64,000 nt of DNA. Origin: Cytobacillus dafuensis (GTDB taxonomy: Bacteria; Bacillota; Bacilli; Bacillales; Cytobacillaceae). The notes under the pieces were generated by a model that saw only the letters and a program-made list of their open reading frames with translations, ran no database searches and had not been told where the DNA came from. Position numbers and translations under genes: made by a program. Below, in pieces: positions 56,117 through 64,000 of this stretch. How positions within the stretch are numbered: the first letter of the stretch is position 1; each line of letters opens with the position of its first letter. The stretch spans positions 4,382,001 to 4,446,000 of the forward strand of contig NZ_CP042593.1 of the NCBI RefSeq assembly GCF_007995155.1. The letters run 5' to 3'.

Positions 56117-57751
56117 TTGAAAGCTTCGGATTTATTTGTGAAATGTTTAGAGAATGAAGGGGTTAAATACATATTTGGGATCCCCGGCGAGGAGAACACT
56201 GACTTCGTTGATTCTCTGATTGAGTCAGATATTGAACTAATCCTGGTTCATCATGAACAGGCGGCCGCATTTATGGCTGATGTTTATGGCCGCTTAACCG
56301 GTAAACCCGGTGTTTGCTTAGCCACACTTGGGCCGGGTGCAACCAATTTACTAACTGGAATCGGGGATGCCTTTCTTGACCATGCACCGCTTGTCGCCAT
56401 CACAGGCCAAGCGAGTTTGGAGAGAATCCATAAAGAATCCCATCAATATGTAGATATTGTCGATGTTTTTGATAAAATCACCAAATGGAATCAACAAATC
56501 CGGGTAGCCCACACGATTCCGGAAATCGTCCGTAAAGCATTTAAACAAGCCGTACTGGAGAAACCTGGCGCTGTTCATATTGAGCTTCCTGAGGATATCG
56601 CCATGCAAGAAACAGAAGGAAAGCCACTTCCAGTATCGCAAAAGCCATCTTCCAGTCCTTCAAGAAGTTCTTTGAACAAAGCAGCCGAGGTAATAAACCG
56701 TTCGAAAAAGCCAATTATTTTAGCAGGAAACGGCGTGATTCGCGATGAGGCTGCCGTAGAGTTAAGACAGTTTGCCGAAGCAAAAAATATTCCGGTCGTA
56801 AACACCTTTATGGCGAAAGGCGTTCTGCCAGCCAATCATCCTTTAACACTATATACAGTAGGAATGCAAGCCAAAGACTATGTTCTTTGCGGATTTGATC
56901 AAGCGGATTTAATTATTACAGTTGGCTATGATTTTGTAGAATACTTACCAAAATATTGGAATGACGAAGCGGGGAACAGAATTGTTCATATTGACAGCCT
57001 TCCAGCGGAGGTCGATGCCTACTATCCACTTGAAGCTGAATTAGTTGGAAATGTGAAGGAAGCACTAGAGGCGTTAAGCCCTTTGGTTGAAAAGAAAGAA
57101 CTGTGGCCTGCAGTTGTGAAGTTAAAGGAGCAGCTGGTGGAAAAATTGCATGCTTCCGATGAGTTGTCAGGAAGCCCTGTGAAACCACAGCGAATCATTG
57201 CTGATATAAAAAAAGCAGAGAAAGGCGAAGCCATTATTATTTCAGATGTTGGGGCCCATAAATTGTGGATTGCCCGCTTGTATCAGCCTGAAAAGCCAAA
57301 TCATACGATTATCTCAAATGGCTGGGCAACGATGGGTATTGCCGTACCTGGAGCCATTGCCGCGAAACTTGCCCATCCGGAAAAACCAGTAATTGCGGTA
57401 ACGGGTGATGGTGGTTTCCTCATGAATGGGGTCGAGCTTGCAACAGCCAAACGGCTAGGACTAGCGTTTGTGGTCATTATTTTTCATGATTCGAAATTTG
57501 GCTTAATCGAATGGAAACAGCTGAATAAATTTAATCGGTCAGCGGATATTGAATTTACAGATCCAAACTTTTTAGATTTTGCCAAAAGCTTTGGGGTAAA
57601 AGGGATGAAAGTGACTCATTCTGATGAATTGCTTCCAATGCTTGAAAAAGCACTATCGAGTAACGAAATTGTGCTGATTGATGTGGATGTTGATTATTCG
57701 GAGAATGTCAAGTTATCAAAAACACTTGGTGATTATATTTGTAAATTATAG
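56117..57751 (+). CDS. ThDP-dependent acetolactate synthase large subunit-like enzyme
   Basis: A 544-residue ThDP enzyme. The PYR domain carries the activating Glu in VHHEQAAAFMADVYGRL; the central domain has VTVGYDFVEYLPKYW; the PP domain has VTGDGGFLMNG and DVDVDYSENVKL. It is nearest to catabolic AlsS, but no alsD is adjacent. The start is TTG at 56117 behind GGGGGC; the ATG just upstream meets a stop at once. An aldehyde dehydrogenase follows after 12 bases, suggesting that a ThDP-made aldehyde or keto acid is handled together. Confidence 0.85.
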   Translation: MKASDLFVKCLENEGVKYIFGIPGEENTDFVDSLIESDIELILVHHEQAAAFMADVYGRLTGKPGVCLATLGPGATNLLTGIGDAFLDHAPLVAITGQASLERIHKESHQYVDIVDVFDKITKWNQQIRVAHTIPEIVRKAFKQAVLEKPGAVHIELPEDIAMQETEGKPLPVSQKPSSSPSRSSLNKAAEVINRSKKPIILAGNGVIRDEAAVELRQFAEAKNIPVVNTFMAKGVLPANHPLTLYTVGMQAKDYVLCGFDQADLIITVGYDFVEYLPKYWNDEAGNRIVHIDSLPAEVDAYYPLEAELVGNVKEALEALSPLVEKKELWPAVVKLKEQLVEKLHASDELSGSPVKPQRIIADIKKAEKGEAIIISDVGAHKLWIARLYQPEKPNHTIISNGWATMGIAVPGAIAAKLAHPEKPVIAVTGDGGFLMNGVELATAKRLGLAFVVIIFHDSKFGLIEWKQLNKFNRSADIEFTDPNFLDFAKSFGVKGMKVTHSDELLPMLEKALSSNEIVLIDVDVDYSENVKLSKTLGDYICKL

Positions 57752-57763
57752 GAGGTTTATCAG

Positions 57764-59200
57764 GTGAAAAAGAAATGGCAATTGTGGATCGGCGGAAAAT
57801 GGCGAGAAGCAAAAACGTATGAACCTTTATATAGTCCCCATACAAATGAGTTTCTTTCAGATATTGGACAGGCAGAGCCAGCAGATGCCATAGAGGCGAT
57901 TGTCGAGGCAAATGCGGCTTTTCAAAAATTTAGGAACTATCCGGCGCATGCCCGTGCCAAAATTTTAGCAAAAGTCGCCGACATCCTGGAGGAACGAAGC
58001 TTGGAATGTGCAGAAATCATGGCGTTAGAGGGCGCCAAATCGATCCGTAATGCACGAGAGGAAATCAATCGCACGGTGCAAACCTATCGTTTCGCAGCGG
58101 AAGCCGCCAAGAGTAATTACGGGGAACAAATTCCGATGGATGCGGCTGAAGGCGGGGAAAACCGCTTTGGATTTACGATTCGCACGCCAATTGGGGTGGT
58201 GACGGCCATTACCCCGTTCAATTTTCCGTTTAATCTTGTTGCCCACAAGGTCGGGCCGGCCATTGCTGCAGGGAATGCGATCGTGTTGAAACCAGCCGAA
58301 CAAACGCCGATTTCTTCTTTATTTTTAGCAGAGGCTTTTAAAGAAGCGGGACTGCCGGACGGAGTGCTAAACATTATTCCGGGAAAGGGGGATGTTTTAA
58401 GTGAGGCATTAACCACACATCCCTATGTAAAAAAGGTGACCTTTACGGGGAGTGTGGAAGTCGGTCATATCATTCAGCAGCAGGCCGGGTTTCGCAAACT
58501 CACACTTGAACTTGGGTCTAATTCACCCTTTATCATCGACGAAGGTGTCGATATTGACCAATTGATCGAGCGATCGGTCATGGGGGCTTTTTCCTATAAT
58601 GGCCAAGTATGTATTTCAATTCAGAGGATTTATGTCCATCAATCCTTATACGGCGAATTTTTGGAGCGATTCGTCAGCAGAACGAAGCAACTGGTGATTG
58701 GTTCACCACTGGATGAAAAAACGAATATCACCTCGGTTATTTCGAAAAAGTCTTTAGATCGTCTGCAGAGTTGGATCAATGAGGCCGTTCAGGAAGGTGC
58801 GAAAATCGAATGCGGTGGAACGGTGGTAGGCAATGTTTTGGTACCAACGGTTCTAACCAATGTGAACCGCGATTCAAAAGTGTCTCGTTTTGAAGTTTTC
58901 GGACCAGTCGTTTGTATTGCACCGTTTGATACCCTGGACAATGCAATTGCCGAAGCAAACGATTCCCGCTACGGGTTGAATTCCGGAATCATCACGCCAA
59001 GCATTGAACGTGCCTTCTATGCGGCCACCCGCTTGGAAACAGGCGGTGTCATTGTGAACGACATTCCCACCTACAGAATCGACAATATGCCCTATGGCGG
59101 CTGGAAAGACAGCGGCGTAGGCAGAGAAGGCGTTAAATACGCCATGCGCGAAATGATGGAAGAAAAATTCATCAGCTTAAAATTCAGCGACAACAATTAA
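57764..59200 (+). CDS. NAD(P)-dependent aldehyde dehydrogenase
   Basis: A 478-residue ALDH. The catalytic Cys is in NGQVCISIQRIYVH, and the general base Glu is in KLTLELGSNSPF. The Rossmann motif is FTGSVEVGHIIQQQ, and the substrate-channel Asn is in PFNFPFNL. The CISIQRIYV signature is shared by lactaldehyde/sulfoacetaldehyde-type ALDHs. The start is GTG at 57764 with AGGAGG upstream. It is cotranscribed with the ThDP enzyme. The substrate is not known. Confidence 0.9.
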   Translation: MKKKWQLWIGGKWREAKTYEPLYSPHTNEFLSDIGQAEPADAIEAIVEANAAFQKFRNYPAHARAKILAKVADILEERSLECAEIMALEGAKSIRNAREEINRTVQTYRFAAEAAKSNYGEQIPMDAAEGGENRFGFTIRTPIGVVTAITPFNFPFNLVAHKVGPAIAAGNAIVLKPAEQTPISSLFLAEAFKEAGLPDGVLNIIPGKGDVLSEALTTHPYVKKVTFTGSVEVGHIIQQQAGFRKLTLELGSNSPFIIDEGVDIDQLIERSVMGAFSYNGQVCISIQRIYVHQSLYGEFLERFVSRTKQLVIGSPLDEKTNITSVISKKSLDRLQSWINEAVQEGAKIECGGTVVGNVLVPTVLTNVNRDSKVSRFEVFGPVVCIAPFDTLDNAIAEANDSRYGLNSGIITPSIERAFYAATRLETGGVIVNDIPTYRIDNMPYGGWKDSGVGREGVKYAMREMMEEKFISLKFSDNN

Positions 59201-59201
59201 A

Positions 59202-59248
59202 CCGGGGAAGGTTCGAAACAAGCTATAACCTTTCTTCCTGGGCTTTTC
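59202..59248 (+). terminator. Hairpin after the aldehyde dehydrogenase
   Basis: CCGGGGAAGGTT pairs imperfectly with AACCTTTCTTCCTGG and GCTTTTC follows. It begins right after the TAA stop. Confidence 0.6.
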
Positions 59249-59447
59249 TAAAAACATATTAAAAAATTCAGGCTAACACTCCGCATGACTTTTTCTATAT
59301 ATATACCAACATGTAGCTTAATCAAACTTTCAAGCACTCTTCAACCATGGTGCATTTCAGCATTAAGGGTTCCGTTTTGAGGTGCTTTTCTTAAAATACG
59401 TGCCGAAATAGCAGTCGTATTGGCATCGTTATTGGTATATAAAAAGT

Positions 59448-59477
59448 AAAACTCGCCAAGCATGGCGAGTTTCTTTA
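59448..59477 (+). terminator. Isolated terminator hairpin
   Basis: AAACTCGCC pairs with GGCGAGTTT over a 6-base loop and ends in CTTTATT. No gene of its own was seen in 59249-59447 or 59478-59799. CCCTTTTATGGAAGATC near 59590 recurs near 47557. Confidence 0.75.
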
Positions 59478-59799
59478 TTAGGAATAAAAAAACCTTATTT
59501 ATATAAAACCTTACTTATGATACGGTTCACCACCATTAATCTTAAACTAATTTACCTTCTGTAAAATCGGCAACTCTTCCTCAACAATCTGGCCCTTTTA
59601 TGGAAGATCATTACTCAACTTTATTGAAGATATCTACTATGAAAAATGAACTTATATTAGATTTTATTTCAAATAATTACTAATACCAACTGTATCTTTA
59701 TCAAGTTATTTATGCTCCATTGAGGAGGTAATACCAATCAACAAAAGGCGTTGGAGCTGGACATATTTAAAAGTCGAAATCTATACTTTCTTATCTCTC

Positions 59800-59842
59800 A
59801 AAAAAAGAAGGATTAGTCATGAAGCCTAATCCTCCTTTTTTT
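59800..59842. terminator. Bidirectional terminator, end of the S15 peptidase gene
   Basis: AAGAAGGATTAG pairs with CCTAATCCTCCTT (one unpaired base), with A-rich and T-rich flanks on both strands. Confidence 0.85.
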
Positions 59843-59846
59843 GATC

Positions 59847-61754
59847 CTATTGATTAAACGCGTTACGCCCGCCGACAATTGGCAATGTAATTTCACTGCG
59901 AGTTGGAATTACATTAATTTTTGTACCGGCTTTAGGACGAATGGTGTAGTCGTAATCGCTAGCGATAAGGACAATCCCGATCCGATGCCCGGCCTTAAAT
60001 ACATAATCTTTAGGCTGCATTTCCCATTCAAAAGTGTAATCTCTGCCAGGAACTAGTGATTCGGAACGATCTGCGGCATGGAGATTTTGTGGATCCACCC
60101 AGCCACGCGATACAATTACTGGACTTGCACTACTGTAATCAACGAGCAATGCTGTTAAATTGGCAACGGGACGGTCAATACTTGCACGGATGCTGACTTT
60201 AGGCGTCCCGCTCAACCGGACCAAATCAGTTAATTCCGGAGTCACATAAGCCAACCGGTTTGAAGAATTCAACTCTGGATTGGCAATGAGAGTATTTGCC
60301 TTTTTCATTGGATCATCAATGATTGTTTGCGTGTTATGCGGCTGGTTCGGAACAGGATTTAGATGTAACGCCCCTAAATCATTTCCCGTGCCTGTTAAAT
60401 GAAGTCTTGTCGAAACTGTGCCAGGTGCGGGCCAGCTTGTTTCCTTACTCCAAGTTCTGTCCTCACGCTGAATATCAACAGCTGGCTCATTCATAACCCC
60501 ATTTTCAATCCCATACAGATAATAGTCAAACCATCTATTTTGTAATTGTGGCCAGTTATTGCCTGATGGACTTGAATGGGCACCCTGATGGAGCCACAAT
60601 CTACGAGGGACATTATTTTCTCCTAAAGCTTCCCACCACTGTGCAAATTGTTTTGTCTTAACATTCCAATCATTCAGCCCGTGAACAACGAGAACACTAG
60701 CCTTTAAATTCTTGACATCCTTTACATAATCACGGTGTGCCCAGAATTCACTGTAGTCCCCTGTTTCTCTGTCTTGTGCAGCTTTTAACTCTGCAATGAC
60801 ATCTTTACATACTTGTGGATTTTTACGAGTTAGGACTGCTTCAGCCATATTGTCTGTATCTTCACCTTGGTAGCCTCCAGGAGCTATAACTGCTCCGTTA
60901 GCACGATAATAGTCATACCAGCTGCTAATTGCTGCAACTGGGATAATAGTTTTTAGTCCATCCACACCTGTTGCAGCAACTGCATTTGGTAAGGTCCCAT
61001 TGTAGGAAGTACCTGTCATCCCAACGTTACCAGTGGACCAATCAGCTGATACCTCTCTCCCATCTCCTGTATAAGCTTTCGCCCGTCCGTTTAACCAATC
61101 AATAACGGATTTTGTACCAAGAATTTCTCGTTCATCGCCCGTTGTTGGACACCCATCCGATTTGCCTGTCCCAATACTCTCCGCAAGAATAACACCATAA
61201 CCACGAGGGACATAGTAATTCCCTAAGGAACCAAGATTGGCAGCTTGTCCTTCCACAAGCGCGAATGGTTTTCCTCCTCGTCCATTCCCGTTACCAGGAT
61301 GTTTAACAGGATTTAAATCTACATCGACATTAAAGACAGGAACATTTAGAATTCCGGAGCGATAGGGACTCATCTCATAAATGACTGGTACTTTAACACC
61401 TGGTTCCGTTTTTGGACGGTACACTTTAATAGAGACGCGGTCACGTTTCCCATCACTGTCGCTGTCTATCTCTGTCTCAACGAATAAGTCTTCAATTATC
61501 GCCTCGTCAGTAGAATAGATTGGTTTTGTCATTCCATTTTCTAGTTCAATTCTGGTTGCGTCTGATGCGGTTTCCGGGATCAGTCCATTTAGTGGCATCC
61601 CTTTCCACTCGAGAACCTTTCCCTTGGCTGTTGCTTCTAATGTAGTGGGTAGATTTTGCTCGTTTGTTGCTTTTACTGTCCAGGAATCTACTCCCGCTAG
61701 GAATGTAAGAGATAGAACAGAACATAAACTGATCGACAAAACTTTTTTCCTCAA
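59847..61754 (-). CDS. Secreted S15-family X-Pro dipeptidyl-peptidase-like hydrolase
   Basis: A 635-residue exported enzyme. The signal peptide is residues 1-~29 (KKVLSISLCSVLSLTFLAG, cut after VKA). The alpha/beta-hydrolase triad is Ser in GMTGTSYNGTLP, Asp in VVHGLNDWNVK and His in HQGAHSSPSGN. A C-terminal jelly-roll domain (PepX_C) follows. It resembles PepX/CocE enzymes that release X-Pro dipeptides or act as esterases. It is monocistronic, with a terminator directly after it. Confidence 0.88.
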   Translation of the reverse strand: MRKKVLSISLCSVLSLTFLAGVDSWTVKATNEQNLPTTLEATAKGKVLEWKGMPLNGLIPETASDATRIELENGMTKPIYSTDEAIIEDLFVETEIDSDSDGKRDRVSIKVYRPKTEPGVKVPVIYEMSPYRSGILNVPVFNVDVDLNPVKHPGNGNGRGGKPFALVEGQAANLGSLGNYYVPRGYGVILAESIGTGKSDGCPTTGDEREILGTKSVIDWLNGRAKAYTGDGREVSADWSTGNVGMTGTSYNGTLPNAVAATGVDGLKTIIPVAAISSWYDYYRANGAVIAPGGYQGEDTDNMAEAVLTRKNPQVCKDVIAELKAAQDRETGDYSEFWAHRDYVKDVKNLKASVLVVHGLNDWNVKTKQFAQWWEALGENNVPRRLWLHQGAHSSPSGNNWPQLQNRWFDYYLYGIENGVMNEPAVDIQREDRTWSKETSWPAPGTVSTRLHLTGTGNDLGALHLNPVPNQPHNTQTIIDDPMKKANTLIANPELNSSNRLAYVTPELTDLVRLSGTPKVSIRASIDRPVANLTALLVDYSSASPVIVSRGWVDPQNLHAADRSESLVPGRDYTFEWEMQPKDYVFKAGHRIGIVLIASDYDYTIRPKAGTKINVIPTRSEITLPIVGGRNAFNQ

Positions 61755-61871
61755 ATTTTTTCCCCCTCATATTATCGAAATTTCGGCAATTTCCACCAAA
61801 ATCAATAATATCACTGAATGTTTATAATTTTTGTATTATTCTGTCAAACATTCAAAAACAGGAGAATAGTA

Positions 61872-61938
61872 ATGGACAGAACCAATGATTTATAGTACAA
61901 AACCCCTGTTTTGGTTACAGAAAAGCAGGGCTTTTTAC
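61872..61938 (+). other. Seven-codon ORF followed by a terminator hairpin
   Basis: ACAGGAGAA, 7 bases, then ATG GAC AGA ACC AAT GAT TTA TAG (61872-61895). A hairpin CCCTGTTTT/AAAAGCAGGG with a CTTTTT tail follows at 61903-61936. It could be a leader-peptide attenuator or chance. No gene was recognised in 61939-62370. Confidence 0.3.
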
Positions 61939-62370
61939 GAGTTGTTCCATAAGACAAAAATAGTGTACTTGATTAAGAGATTTATAGTTAAATTAATTGC
62001 AGAAATCGCATATGCAGACAGGTTTTGCAAATTCCTTTTTGAACGCCCCATGAGGACAATTTTCAATCAATATTTTATATGTCCTTATTTCATCTTTACC
62101 ATCAACTAAATCCCCCTATAGTTTAAGTACAATCTTTCACAAATACCACACTAGCATTACCATATATATTCAAATTTTCTTGGGTTTCTTCCTCCATTAA
62201 ATGGCCCGATTACTGAATAAGAGAAAATTCGGTATTCATGTGATGATATTCTGACAGTTTAAGAAACGCACTAAGATTCAGAGAGTAGTAGTTGACTTAT
62301 GAAAGAAGAATCTTTAAACTAAAATTATTAATTTAATACTACATCCTTTTAAAGGGGAGTAGCTTTTACA

Positions 62371-62433
62371 ATGAAGTCGTCATTTCGGAGATTCCCAATC
62401 TCTCGGCTTTGTTGGCAGCGAAATCGTTGTTAG
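62371..62433 (+). CDS. Possible 20-residue leader peptide
   Basis: GGGGAG, 11 bases, then an ATG opens MKSSFRRFPISRLCWQRNRC and stops at TAG 62431-62433, directly against the first of two tandem terminator hairpins. The place between a ribosome site and terminators resembles an attenuator leader. The peptide is Arg- and Cys-containing but not a clear run of one residue, so this stays tentative. Confidence 0.3.
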   Translation: MKSSFRRFPISRLCWQRNRC

Positions 62434-62511
62434 CAAGACCTTTGCCTATTGGTAAAGGTCTTTTATTGTTAAGAAAACCTTTGCCGGCTCTGGTAAAGGT
62501 TTTTATTTTTT
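62434..62511 (+). terminator. Two tandem terminators upstream of the Spo0M-like gene
   Basis: AAGACCTTTGCC/GGTAAAGGTCTT with TTTT, then AAAACCTTTGCC/GGTAAAGGTTTT with TATTTTTT. The two stems are related in sequence (ACCTTTGCC and GGTAAAGGT in both), as if duplicated. Confidence 0.85.
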
Positions 62512-62546
62512 CAAGATTAAAGGCAAATGAAAACAGGAGGATATTC

Positions 62547-62939
62547 ATGATACTAAGAAAATATATGGCATTATTAGGAATAGGTTCAGCAAAGATCGAT
62601 CTCATACTTGAAAAGGAAACATATAAACCTGGTGAGCTTGTAAAAGGATATTTCTTGATTAAGGGGGGCACTATTTTACAAGAGCTAAAAAGGATAGATT
62701 GTGATTTGGTCATCAATGATGGGGCAGAAGAAAACGAAAAAATTGTGGAATCAATCACTATTTTAACAACGAAGAGCATTCAGTCAGAAGCTATCAATAA
62801 AATTCCTTTCACTTTCCCCCTGCCGAACTCTGCACAAGTATCGACAGGCACATTATCTTATCGATTTAAAACAAGATTAGCCTTCAAAAAAGGAGTGGAA
62901 AGTTACGATCAGGACGCCATTCGGATTCTTGTGGATTAA
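62547..62939 (+). CDS. Short Spo0M-like (arrestin-fold) protein
   Basis: A 130-residue protein matching only the N-terminal arrestin-like half of Spo0M (about 258 residues). Shared features are GIGSAKIDLILEKETYKPGE, VKGYFLIKGG and PFTFPLPNSAQVSTGTLSYR. The frame ends cleanly at TAA, so it is a half-length form rather than a frameshift. The ATG at 62547 follows AACAGGAGGATATTC; the longer frame upstream runs through the terminators. Spo0M affects sporulation control. Confidence 0.75.
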   Translation: MILRKYMALLGIGSAKIDLILEKETYKPGELVKGYFLIKGGTILQELKRIDCDLVINDGAEENEKIVESITILTTKSIQSEAINKIPFTFPLPNSAQVSTGTLSYRFKTRLAFKKGVESYDQDAIRILVD

Positions 62940-63041
62940 CAGAAATGACAATGCTAGTAAAATCCATGGAAGTTTTCTAGCCAATTGGTAAGACTATGAT
63001 TAACCAAAATTTGAAAGTGGAATATTTTTTTGGAGGATCAT

Positions 63042-64000
63042 ATGAAAGCGACCGATGTTCTTATTCGATGTTTAGAAAATGAAGGTGTGGACTATATTTT
63101 CGGCATAGTGGGAAAAGAGACACTTGATCTTGTTGATTCTATATCTAAATCAAAACAGATTCAGTTTGTGAATACGAGGCATGAGCAAGGAGCTGCCTTT
63201 ATGGCGGATGTGTATGCAAGGCTGTCCAAAAAGGCGGGTGTTTGCACGTCCACCTTGGGTCCTGGGGCAACCAATCTATTAACCGGAATCGCAAGCGCAA
63301 CGCTGGATCATTCACCTGTTATCGCGCTAGTTGGGCAGGCAGGACTTGATAAACAGCATAAAGAATCCCATCAATATTTGGACATTGCAGGAATATTTGA
63401 ACCTGCGACGAAGTGGAGCATCCAAATCAAGGATTCACAAACGATTGCCGAAGTAATACATAAAGCGTTTCGGACGGCAAAAATGGAAAAGCCAGGCGCG
63501 GTCATTATTGAAATACCGGAAAACTTAACATCACAAATGATTCCTGAAAATGCAATGACTGTCACACCGCTTCCAATCTATAGGCCTGAAAGTGAAGCGA
63601 TTCAAGAGGCCATTCAGCGTATCAGCAACAGTCAAAAGCCATTTATTATCATCGGAAACGGGGTTGTAAGAGGAGAAGCCACCCAGGAGGTGCAAGCATT
63701 CATTGACCGCCTCCAAGCACCTGTAACTCATAGCATGAAAGCAAAAGGAATTTTGCCTAAAAGCCATCCGCTCAATTATTTTACATTTGGTTTCAATGAG
63801 CAGGATAAGGTTTTACGTGGGATTGAGGAATCCGATTTACTGATTGTAATTGGATTTGATTTTGCAGAACATCTGCCGAAAGAATGGAATAAAAAGAAAG
63901 TGCCGATTATCCATATTGATGCGGTTCCTGCAGAATCGGATGAATATTATCCTCTTCAAAGCGAACTAGTTGGGGATGTGAAACGGACTTTGCAAGCCAT
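63042..64000 (+). CDS. Second acetolactate-synthase-like ThDP enzyme (C-terminus outside window)
   Basis: A paralogue of the 56117 gene, 319 codons to the right edge. The activating Glu is in TRHEQGAAFMADVYARL; STLGPGATNLLTGI, KESHQYLDIAGIF and VIGFDFAEHLPKEW follow the same order as in the first copy. TGGAGGATC precedes the ATG. The ThDP pyrophosphate motif would lie beyond the edge. The two copies differ clearly, so this is an old duplication or separate acquisition. Confidence 0.85.
   Translation, partial: MKATDVLIRCLENEGVDYIFGIVGKETLDLVDSISKSKQIQFVNTRHEQGAAFMADVYARLSKKAGVCTSTLGPGATNLLTGIASATLDHSPVIALVGQAGLDKQHKESHQYLDIAGIFEPATKWSIQIKDSQTIAEVIHKAFRTAKMEKPGAVIIEIPENLTSQMIPENAMTVTPLPIYRPESEAIQEAIQRISNSQKPFIIIGNGVVRGEATQEVQAFIDRLQAPVTHSMKAKGILPKSHPLNYFTFGFNEQDKVLRGIEESDLLIVIGFDFAEHLPKEWNKKKVPIIHIDAVPAESDEYYPLQSELVGDVKRTLQA

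Noticed and set aside
62366..62779. 137-codon minus-strand ORF
   Set aside because: A shadow of the Spo0M-like gene and the tandem terminators; no ribosome site or family resemblance.

Overview
The window is a low-GC Bacillaceae chromosome. Gene order over its first ~33 kb follows the Bacillus subtilis clpP-yvcJ-trxB-his-lgt-hprK-uvrBA region, and sporulation-linked genes (a small acid-soluble spore protein, a CwlC-like amidase, a Spo0M-like protein) point to an endospore former. No species is assigned.

Layout. 1-4.3 kb: 5' part of cggR with its operator, a glutaredoxin-like gene, rpoN/sigL, tRNA-Arg(CCG) and clpP under a CtsR-type promoter. 4.0-7.9 kb: crh, whiA, glmR, rapZ and a Nudix gene. 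8.4-11.1 kb: trxB and a TPR protein. 12.3-18.8 kb: a complete, tightly packed histidine operon (hisZGDBHAF-hisI) behind one sigma-A-like promoter. 19.4-23.4 kb: hprK-lgt-yvoD-ppaX-yvoF. 24-28.5 kb: an isolated nagB, a spore-lytic type amidase and yvl-type envelope genes. 28.6-33.5 kb: uvrA-uvrB with a LexA box. 34.4-43.4 kb: a GntR regulator, brnQ, csbA, a spore protein, a lysine-riboswitch-controlled lysP, a LOG-family gene, a hydrolase and a small HTH/membrane operon. 43.5-45.1 kb: an intact IS110-family element with a non-coding leader typical of bridge RNAs. 45.4-54 kb: an EamA transporter/LysR pair, a Tat-exported metallophosphatase with tatA-tatC, a DeoR regulator, and a visibly GC-richer patch with a CPBP protease gene and regulator debris. 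54.4-64 kb: an FMN glutamate-synthase-like protein, two acetolactate-synthase-like ThDP enzymes, an aldehyde dehydrogenase, a secreted S15 peptidase and a short Spo0M-like protein.

The intergenic DNA is the most unusual part. Three tandem arrays have a 52-bp period, or nearly so (2.7, 11.6-12.3 and 25.7 kb), and one has a 39-bp period (33.8 kb). Two of the 52-bp arrays share the same plan: a 25-bp inverted repeat with GGTC...GACC ends plus a 27-bp linker. At least four dispersed repeat families (called A-D here) recur in both orientations. Many of their hairpins have changing stems around a constant AGGAC-type loop. A fifth, ~60-bp mini-element (E) sits directly after a TCCT in copies of three of these families; for two of those copies the TCCT lies in a hairpin loop. 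Family A looks like a non-autonomous IS200/IS605-type element, but no tnpA or tnpB is present.

All calls come from reading the sequence; no database search or folding program was run.
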